Shown: piece after piece, positions 1 through 7,231 of the stretch
How the letters are laid out: every line of letters starts with the position of its first letter
Position numbering within the stretch: position 1 is the stretch's first letter
From: Pholiota molesta
Lineage: Eukaryota > Basidiomycota > Agaricomycetes > Agaricales > Strophariaceae
Assembly: GCA_014925825.1 (NCBI GenBank)
Contig: JACGCK010000589.1
Span: forward strand, 1 to 12,847
DNA length: 12,847 nt
Direction of reading: 5' to 3'
Program-made: the position numbers and the translations under genes
Notes under the pieces: model-generated
What the model saw: only the letters and a program-made list of their open reading frames with translations
Database searches by the model: none
Told to the model about the DNA's origin: nothing

Positions 1-2552
1 CCGCGTGTCTGGAGGCATGGCGAGTTCGACGAGGACGAGACGCAGGGTTGGACGCGTGGTTGCGCGAGGATGTGAGTTGTCTTCCCTGCTGCAGGATCGT
101 GTTGGGTTGTTTTTGGGCTTACGTGGCGTTGGTGTAGCCGTCGACGGCGTCTAGTTCTGCGGAGACGGACTCGCCCTGCGCTGTACGAGCAGTCGCTGGA
201 CCGCCTTGCGTGTGCGATGGGTGGGAAGAGCATACTGCCGCCCGCGTTCCAGGTGCGTATATGCGCTTCCGTGTCTATCCATACTCTAACGCTTGTCTCT
301 CCCCTCGTATCGCGTCAACCACACTCGCGCCACCGCATATACCCACATGAACGGATTCGCGAAACGTGCAGTACATCCCGTCGATGATGGTCTCCTTCGA
401 CTGGCGCGTGCGGCACGCGGGGCTGATGGCGATCGCGGCGATCGGCGAGGGCACGGGCAAGGTCAATGCAGAAGGAGTTGCAGACCATCGTCGAGTGCGT
501 TCCTTCTCCTTCCCTCCTCCTTCGCGTCTAAGCACCGCGCTGACGAACGCCGGATAGCATGGTCACCCCGATGTTCAAGGACGCGCATCCGCGCGTGCGC
601 TACGCGGCGTGCCAGTGTGTGTGAGTGTGGTGGATAGTTTGTTGTCGTTGCCCGTGGTTGGACGGTTGATGCTGATTTTTTGGTGTAGGGCCAGCTGTGT
701 ACGGATCTGGAGGAGATTATCCAGCAGCGGTTCCATCGCCAGCTGTTTGCCGTGCTGATCCCAGCGCTGGAGGATCCGGAACCTCGGTACGTCATCCGCT
801 CCCCCATCCGCCTTGCCCACCTTTTTTCCCCACTGCTGATCTCACATCGTCTCTCAGGGTCCACGCGCACGCGGCGTCTGCGCTGATCAACTTCTGCGAG
901 GGCGTCGAGCGCGACACGCTGCTCCCGTACCTCGACCCGATCGTCGCGCGCCTGCTGAAGCTGCTGAACCCGCCGGGCGACCCCGCGGCGGTGCGGCGCT
1001 ACGTGCAGGAGCAGGCGATCACGACGCTCGCGATGGTCGCGGATGCGAGCGAGGCGACGTTTGCGAAGGTGCGTTTGCGTTTGTGTGGTCTCGCTGTTTT
1101 GGATGATCACTGTTTAGATGATCACTGTTTTGGATGATCACTGCTTTGGATGATCACTGTTTGGATGTGAACGTGAACCATGGATGGGTGCTGATGCTTT
1201 GGTTTTGGTTTTGTTTGGGGACGATAGCATTATGGGACGATTATGCCGCTGTTGCTGAGCGTGCTGCGGAATGCGGAGGGCCCGGATTATAGCAAGCTGA
1301 GGGTGAAGGCGATGGAATGTGCGGGGCTTATTGGTCAGTTCTGTTCGCTGGTGTGTGGTGTGGTGTGGTAGGCTGATGTGTTGGGTTTGGGTGTGTAGCT
1401 ATTGCGGTGGGACCTGAAGTGTTCCGTCCGGATTCGACGACGCTGATTGAGTTGCTTATGCGTATACAACGTGAGTAATTGTCTCGATGTTGTTTCATTT
1501 GCCGTCCCTTTCTCGATCTTACATTCGTTTTCGTTGGTGAATGTTGATTTTTCCTTGCAGAAAGTCCTGCGGATCCGAACGACACCCAACTAGGCCACTA
1601 TCTGATGGCGACGTGGGCGAAAGTGTGCCAAGCGCTGGGTGGCGAGTTTGAGACGTACCTTCCCGTGGTGATGCCCGCCCTCCTCACGACAGCCAGCGCC
1701 AAGGCGGATCTCTCGGTCTACGGTGAGCACACCAGCACCTGATCTCCAATCGGCTTGTTCAAACGATCCCTCTCGCAGATGACGAAGACGCGTATGAAGA
1801 GCGCGAGGGTTGGGAGACCATCGTCTTGGATGGGCACACGTACGGCGTGCGCACATCCGCGATGGACGAAAAATGCCAGGCGTTCGAGACGCTTGTTATC
1901 TACTGCTCGACGCTCGGGCCGCGGTTCGCGCCGTATCTGCCGCAGACGCTGGAGGTGACGCTGCCGTCCCTGCGCTTCTACTTCCACGAAGGCGTGCGCG
2001 AGGCGTGCGCGATGTGCGTTCCCTTCTTCCACTTCTCTCGATTTCAGGCCGCTGATACGTGTGTGCGTGCTCCCCAGGCTGATACCGATGCTTCTTGCGT
2101 GTGGGAAGCAGAACGGGACGCTGACGACGAACATGGTCACGACGACGTTCATGCAGATGATCAACTGCATCAGCACGGAGCACGACGCGACGTTCCTCGC
2201 GTCGCTCTACAAGTACTTCGGCGAGGCGCTGCGCGTGCTCGGCGGGCCCGGCGCGCTCGCGCCGGAGCTGCACGACGGCGTCATGGAGGCGACGAAGCGG
2301 CAGCTGCATGCGCTTGCGGACCGGCGCAAGGCGCGCGCCGCGCGCGCGGCTGCGGGGACGGGGGCGGGGGGCGAGTTTGATAGGGATGAGGTGGCGCTGG
2401 TGGAGGAGATGGAGGATTTTGCGCTGGAGGATATGGCGAAGATGCTGGCGGTGTTTGATGCGGGCCACCCGTTGTTGATGGCGGTGGCGGGGGTGCGGGA
2501 TCTGGGGTTGAATACGTATGATAGCGATGAGGATGCGGAGGAGGACGGATGA
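1..2552 (+). CDS. PSE1: Importin-beta family nuclear transport receptor, Kap121/Pse1/importin-5 type (5'-partial, multi-exon)
   Basis: Karyopherin of HEAT repeats that carries cargo into the nucleus through nuclear pores with Ran-GTP; only the C-terminal part is here. Exons read as 181-252 (LYEQSLDRLACAMGGK), 372-494 (YIPSMM, RHAGLMAIAAIGEGTGKV), 558-~618, 689-786, 858-1068 (HAHAASALINFCEGVER), 1228-1333, 1399-1470, 1561-1722 (YLPVVMPALLTTASAKADLS), 1779-2013 (EREGWETIVLDG, then LPSLRFYFHEGVREACAM) and 2078-2552. Introns are 56-159 nt. These blocks match importin-5/Kap121 rather than Kap123 or Kap95. From 689 to the stop at 2550-2552 the frame is unbroken across every splice. Upstream it is not: an extra A lies near 465, the 618-689 splice loses a base or a residue, and 1-180 needs frame changes. 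The end (DLGLNTYDSDEDAEEDG) comes roughly 200 residues earlier than in yeast and human orthologues. Family sure; exons before 372 uncertain. Confidence 0.88.
1095..1167 (+). repeat. Minisatellite inside an importin intron (15-16 bp unit)
   Basis: Four head-to-tail units at 1095-1110, 1111-1125, 1126-1141 and 1142-1157, consensus TGTTTTGGATGATCAC, plus a decayed fifth unit to about 1167. Each unit carries the palindrome TGATCA. The array makes up nearly half of the 159-nt intron 1069-1227, the longest clearly supported intron of this gene. Confidence 0.85.
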
Positions 2553-3178
2553 GTGGGTGTGTCGTGGAGAGAGTGTGTGTGCGGGTTAATTGGGTAGGGG
2601 GTTTTGGATGGGATTGGAGTATTTATGCTTTCGATGAGTTTTTTATTTATTTGAACTCTTCCGCTCCGATATACTGTATATTTCGTGGATGCCGCATTAA
2701 TGCATCCGCCGTTGCTTCGCCAAATACTGTTTTCCTCGGGGCCAGAGAACGACTTTTGGACACACATTTTGCCGTACCTTCTATTCATGCATTCTCTTAT
2801 ACCTCTTCGAGCTTGTCCGATGTTATGAGTTTGTAGTCAGGCAATACAGTACACTTCGCGGCCACTTCGTTATTTCATCTGCCGTTTCTTGAAGAAATTT
2901 GGTTACGAACACAGAATTTGAACGCCTCGGACGTGCCATAGGAATACGAACATCCTTTCATGCTCTGAACATGATACTGATCTGACTTGGACTTCGTACT
3001 TTCGCATCCGCCGCCTCGAAGGTATTATCGTCAATAGATGGCAACCAGTCCGTGATTCTGCTTCAAAACAGTGATACAATTATTGCAAATGTTTCAAATT
3101 TGGTCTCAGATTTATCTACTTACTGACAGCGCAACCATCCGAACCACCATCTCGTATACATCGTCGTCTAGATAATAG
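2553..3178. other. Intergenic stretch: importin 3' UTR and upstream region of the next gene
   Basis: No convincing coding frame on either strand. The left part, after the importin stop, is T-rich and is presumably 3' UTR. I looked here for further importin HEAT repeats that would complete the C-terminus and saw none. The right part leads into a candidate donor site at 3179 and is presumably promoter and 5' leader of the small gene starting at 3255. Confidence 0.5.
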
Positions 3179-3247
3179 GTGAGCTTCTTCGCGGGCTTCG
3201 CGGGCTTCGCAGAGCATTTCTAATCTATAGTATTGATTTCTTGCCAG
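3179..3247 (+). other. Candidate 5'-UTR intron of the 3255 gene
   Basis: A good donor (GTGAGC at 3179), a branch-point-like CTAAT near 3219 and an acceptor TTGCCAG ending at 3247 frame a 69-nt intron just upstream of the ATG at 3255. The exon-1 frame that would join in phase has a TGA at 3072 and no ATG after it, so the intron more likely lies in the 5' UTR than between coding exons. It contains 2.5 copies of the 9-mer TTCGCGGGC (3188-3210). Confidence 0.45.
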
Positions 3248-3254
3248 ACCGAAT

Positions 3255-3599
3255 ATGCGCATCGCGTGTGGCTACATCCTCAACCACGACCAGCTCAAAG
3301 CACTTGGCGCATCCCGCGGGTTGACAATTGAACATGGCGAAACACACAAGTTGGAATCCGATTTTCGGCGAAAGCATGTCCACTCGCTGCAGGCCATCCC
3401 TATCGACTATCCCAGAGGAAGCCTGGGCGTTTCGCCTGTCCCCCAAACGTTGATGTTGACCAGATTCGAGGATGGGTCTGCGGACAGGGTTCTGGATCCT
3501 GTTACGTTCGTCGAGAATGACGGCGACCGTTTGGTGAGGCGGTGGCTGGAGCAGTATGGGATACGGGATACAGCGTTTGTTACTGTTCCTGAATCTTGA
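3255..3599 (+). CDS. Small hypothetical protein (114 aa)
   Basis: A single open frame encodes 114 residues, starting MRIACGYILNHDQL and ending RWLEQYGIRDTAFVTVPES. I recognise no named domain, signal peptide or membrane segment. The pattern of an M-R/K-I-A-x-G-Y-I-L start and an R-x-W-L-x-x-x-G-I-x-x-x-x-F-V-T-V-P end resembles short uncharacterised proteins I associate with Agaricomycetes; this is memory, not a search. Composition is balanced and globular, unlike shadow frames. The ATG lies 8 nt after a good splice acceptor, so the transcript probably has a spliced 5' leader. The 414-nt minus-strand frame covering the same DNA is Pro/Arg-rich and looks like its shadow. Function unknown; further coding exons upstream cannot be excluded. 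Confidence 0.55.
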   Translation: MRIACGYILNHDQLKALGASRGLTIEHGETHKLESDFRRKHVHSLQAIPIDYPRGSLGVSPVPQTLMLTRFEDGSADRVLDPVTFVENDGDRLVRRWLEQYGIRDTAFVTVPES

Positions 3600-4103
3600 G
3601 CTATATTTCAAGGTTATGAGTCCAGCGATTGAATTCATTATACGGCGTGTACCTTGTGATCCTAGCGCAACTCCGGCAAGGTTCTGCGAATGACTAACAA
3701 ACTGTTAATTATTATATCTTGCTGGGATTATTTTTTCTATGGCTACTGATGAGATGGAGTTCTCTGTCGAGACGATGGCCGTTGGGGTCGGCGCTTAATT
3801 TCCATTTCCTTGAGCCTTCGAATAATAAAGGTTGCATACATTTGCGAAGTGACTAGCCCAAACACACAGCGTGTCAATTGATTCCTACGGAGAACACTGT
3901 ACGGCAGCATCTCTGTATAAATGCCATTCATTATCTTCCCGTCATAGTGGAACTAGTAATCGAACATGAGAACGAAATCGACTCCTATACATTCGCCGAT
4001 AAGTATACCCAGGCGCAAGGCTTCTTGGACATAACATGAGAATGCGCCGCACGTATGCGGCTTCGCACCGAGTCTTGTATTGTCTCCGAGGTGCGGGGAA
4101 ATT
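3600..4103. other. Gene-free stretch
   Basis: No supported gene. A 62-codon minus-strand frame (3743-3931) has no recognisable domain and no supporting splice signals that I could defend. The start of the stretch is presumably the 3' UTR of the 3255-3599 gene. Confidence 0.45.
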
Positions 4104-4700
4104 TTAGAGTTCGATATACCATATAAGACGATATTTGGGCGATAGTGTGCGAAGTCCTGGTGTTCGGTGGCTATGAGCGGTGAAGCCGCCTGTGAGAGTT
4201 GAGCTTAACTGAGTGTCCAGCGACGCATTTGGCCTGGGGTTGTTATTGATCCCGACAATTAAAGGTGGCTTGAAGAACCTTTCGGGGGGCAGCAGAGTTG
4301 ATGGGGCGATTTTTGTAACGTGTGTACTTATAGGTGATATTTCGATTGGTTGGACCTCCATCGGTTATGTGACCGGGTCTAAGTAGTCAGAATACTGTCT
4401 TTGGTACTTATCATACTCAGGCGCCGCCAATTTAATAGTACAGTTTGAGAGTTTCTGAATTAGGGACGACAATTTGGAAGGCGCTGCAGAGATGAAATCT
4501 GTCGACTTCCCCTGAAGTTGGTAGTACTTGCTAGTAGGCTTGACGGAAATGACGGTGGGCATCCAGGTTTCGGTGTCGTACACTGTGCACAATGCACAGG
4601 ACTTGAAGGTGGTGCAACACGGGCCTAAGCCGCAGCGTGGCCGAGGTCTAGACCGCAGGGAGCGGTGCATGTCATTTTCCGTGACGCATTCCGGATTCAC
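4104..4700 (-). pseudogene. Possible decayed minus-strand gene, one frame broken by a single TAA
   Basis: On the minus strand one reading frame runs from an ATG at 4700 to a TAG at 4104, interrupted only by a TAA at 4367-4365. The upstream part (111 aa) contains CTVYDTETWMPTVISVKP and KLAAPEYDKYQRQYSDYL; the downstream part (85 aa) begins again at an ATG two codons after the stop. Together that is about 197 sense codons. Residue composition (K, S, T, Y, P well mixed) is more protein-like than most shadow frames here, but I recognise no domain. It may be a decayed gene, two chance frames, or an exon whose intron I have not resolved. Confidence 0.25.
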
Positions 4701-4974
4701 GCAGATTCACGCCATTCATGGCATCGAAGTAGTCGCCGAGCGGCAGTGAGTGGCATGTGGGCGTTTTGGGCGAATGATGCCGCTTTTGGGCTAGCGCCCG
4801 CGTTCCCATAATTGAAACGCACTCCGAAGTTCACACTACATTGAGACTATATTAAAATTTGATTTTTTAATGGATTGTCTCTGAGGTTTGCGGGTGGGAG
4901 TTTGGTTCTGCCGCTGATCTTCGTACCGATGCATCGTCGTCTAAGATGGGATTATAGAACTCGAAGCACTAAGT

Positions 4975-5120
4975 ACTTACTGGCAGAACAAGCGCGCATC
5001 GCATGCCGTCTTGCGATAGTAGATACCGTAACATACGCGTCTGGACTGTTATTCGTTCAAACCGGGGCGCAGAGGCGCGTCGCAGAGCGGCCGCATCCCG
5101 GAATGTCTGGACAGATAAGT
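4975..5120 (+). repeat. Diverged direct duplication, copy 1
   Basis: Begins TTACTGGCAGAACAAGCGCG, contains ATACGCGTCTGGA then CTGTTATTCGTTCAAAC, and ends GAATGTCTGGACAGATAAGT. The same landmarks occur in the same order in copy 2 at 5213-5350. The end block is identical over 20 bases; the middle differs by substitutions and indels. The landmark offset is 240 bp at the left and 230 bp at the right, so the copies have diverged by indel and do not keep a common reading frame. Confidence 0.8.
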
Positions 5121-5212
5121 GTAAGTATCATCAGACACCGTTAACGGCGGAGGCGCTGCGCGCTTCAGCTTGCTCGTCGGGCACCGCGGGGAGTTCGTGT
5201 GTGACATCGCAG

Positions 5213-5350
5213 GTTACTACTGGTAGAACGAGCGCGCGTCGCATTCCATGTACTATTTTCAAGCCTCAAACGAGCGTCTTACGGTTAGGAGATACGCGTC
5301 TGGAGCTGTTTTGCGTTCAAACTTTAAGCCGAATGTCTGGACAGATAAGT
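5213..5350 (+). repeat. Diverged direct duplication, copy 2
   Basis: Begins TTACTACTGGTAGAACGAGC, contains ATACGCGTCTGGA then GCTGTTTTGCGTTCAAAC, and ends GAATGTCTGGACAGATAAGT, matching copy 1 at 4975-5120. Between the copies lie about 90 bp of unrelated GC-rich sequence. The element type is unknown; I see no terminal inverted repeats or transposase. Confidence 0.8.
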
Positions 5351-7040
5351 AAGGAAGTAATACTTAGTATCGATCGTCAAAGTCGGAGGAGCGCAGCTTT
5401 CTCTCACTCTGACTGGGGCAGACACGTCCATGACAAGCGCGTCATCGGACAGCGCGGGGCGGTGGTGTATCACAGAGCAGGCTGGGGATGTGAGCGTGAT
5501 TGGTGTGATGACATGCGGTTGACGTTTGACAGCACTGGCGCGATTATAAATAGGGACTTGGTGGGTGGGCGACGTCATAGACGGGCGATAAGAACTAAGT
5601 GGTGGGTGCGTGGGTGCGTGTGGTCGGTAGAGGGGCGGCGGGTACGGAGGGGCTCGAGTACGGCTTGTCAGAGCGGTGGCGGGTGCGGTGCGGAGAGGCG
5701 GGTCCGCCGGGTGCGCACCGCCAAATTGGGTACGTGCAAGGGTTATGTATATATAGGCTGTCCTCGTATGTCGTACTCTGGTCCTGGCGCGCGAAGAAGC
5801 AAGCGCATGTCAGATAAACCAGTGACCAGGGTTGGCTGTTCAGTAACGTTCAGTGTGTATGTGGTGCAATGGAAGCGCGTATGTAGCACATGTATATGTA
5901 CATACTTGGTACATACTCGGAACCGGTGTTGGATGTGAGGATCCGAGCACTTATCTGGGGAGGATGACCTCTAGGTTTCGGCGTAATGTTGGCTGGGATG
6001 GTCGCCAGTCCCTCCTGGGCAGGAATAGGCGTTTGTTCGGAGCCGCGATGGGGGTGCGCATGACATCCTTGCTTCGAGCGCGCTAAGGCGTACGTTTGAA
6101 GCCGTGCAATGGTCATGCGTGTTTTTGTGTGCGCGAACGGTACCGTAGTCTCCGTACCCCGCCCCGGGCTCGCATGGCAAATGCGTGTGTGCTATGGCAT
6201 TCTGTGGGCAAAGCCAGCTTCGCGTGGGCGCGGTCGTGAAGCAGATAGCCTATCGCTGCTCTAGGGCCAGAGGGTGGGACGCGCGTCGTCGAGCGAAGCC
6301 TGGGTTTTGCCGTCGACGACTCGACGTCGGGCGCCAAGGCGATATTGTCGAGAGAATAAATTGAGATGAAAGAGGGAGAGTTTGCGTGGGCGAAGCGTGG
6401 CGGTGTAGATGGCGACCTCTTATGTCATTGGGAACCGGCGCTCGCTGGTTGGGCACAGCGGTATGTGTGTATCTGGGCGAGGCACGGATTCTTGGTCGAT
6501 TCCTACTGAATGCTGCGCAGGCTGAGGAAGACGCGATAGTTTAATTATACAAGCCGACGCGGCGCAACATTCAATTAAGGGCTCAGGAGTCAGGTCAGAG
6601 TAGTAGACATTCAATGGAACCCCAATCTAACCCATCCATAACATATTAGACACGGAGGTCTTCGCTGCTAGCCTTGATTGCGGATTTCATTAACGGGTGC
6701 CACCGTCATCGGGACGCGAAAGACATACCGCAATTCCGAACAAGCGTGTCTGCGTGGTGTGTTGTTGGTGTGCGCACAGCGCAAATAATTGGCAAAGACT
6801 AAATATGTGAGGAGAATATGTTTTTGCGGATTGCTGGACGCGGTGGCCACTGGCCAGAGGGGTCGAGCTCGAAAGCTAAAGCGGGGCTTAGCTGGTTGCG
6901 ACGGACATGGTCGTCCGGGGAACTCTTGCTTGCCGCGACAGACAGGGTGAGCGAGGCGGCCGTGACAGATGGTGATCTGCCCGAATAAGGACAAAGGCAA
7001 CTTACGTAATGGTGTTCCTATTCGCGGTGGGAATTAGGAA
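5351..7040. other. Long gene-free, GC-rich region upstream of the G-alpha gene
   Basis: No open frame here has recognisable domains or credible exon structure. A plus-strand frame (5003-5938, 311 codons) stays open, but its product is very rich in Arg, Ser, Gly, Cys and Trp and cuts across the duplicated elements in different frames. Minor features are tandem TACATACTYGG motifs near 5900-5922 and two TATA-like boxes. I found no transposase, reverse transcriptase, tRNA or rRNA gene. Confidence 0.45.
5545..5553 (+). promoter_or_regulatory. TATA-box-like element TATAAATAG
   Basis: A textbook TATA motif in otherwise GC-rich DNA. No supported gene follows within normal distance, so it may be a chance match, a relic promoter or the promoter of a non-coding transcript. 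A second one, TATATATAG, lies at 5748-5756. Confidence 0.25.
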
Positions 7041-7135
7041 AAGGTCTGCTTCCCAACCTCCTCTCTCCCATCACCATCCTCCTCATCCCCCAATCCCGCC
7101 CCCCGTCGTCGCCCCCAACGCCCAGGACGATTTAT
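7041..7135 (+). promoter_or_regulatory. Pyrimidine-rich promoter/leader tract of the G-alpha gene
   Basis: A C/T-dominated tract of about 90 bases ends roughly 100 bases before the G-alpha ATG at 7232. CT-rich tracts in this position are common in filamentous-fungal promoters just upstream of transcription starts. No clear TATA box was seen near it. Confidence 0.4.
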
Positions 7136-7231
7136 TGCTAGAGCGGCAGATAGTCTAGGTCAACTCAGGAGAACCCGCGACGCTCCAGCATCCAGGGGCT
7201 TGCATATCATCACGAGGCGAATAAGCACACT

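Noticed and set aside
1718..2468. Overlapping minus-strand frames of 152 and 190 codons
   Set aside because: Antisense shadows of conserved importin exons; Arg-rich without domains.
4585..4605. 7-bp inverted repeat CTGTGCA-CAA-TGCACAG
   Set aside because: Too short, with no U-tract or partner site; expected by chance in a window this size.
4981..5065. Possible tRNA gene from A-box- and B-box-like motifs
   Set aside because: The motifs are imperfect, too far apart for a tRNA, and no cloverleaf arms can be formed.
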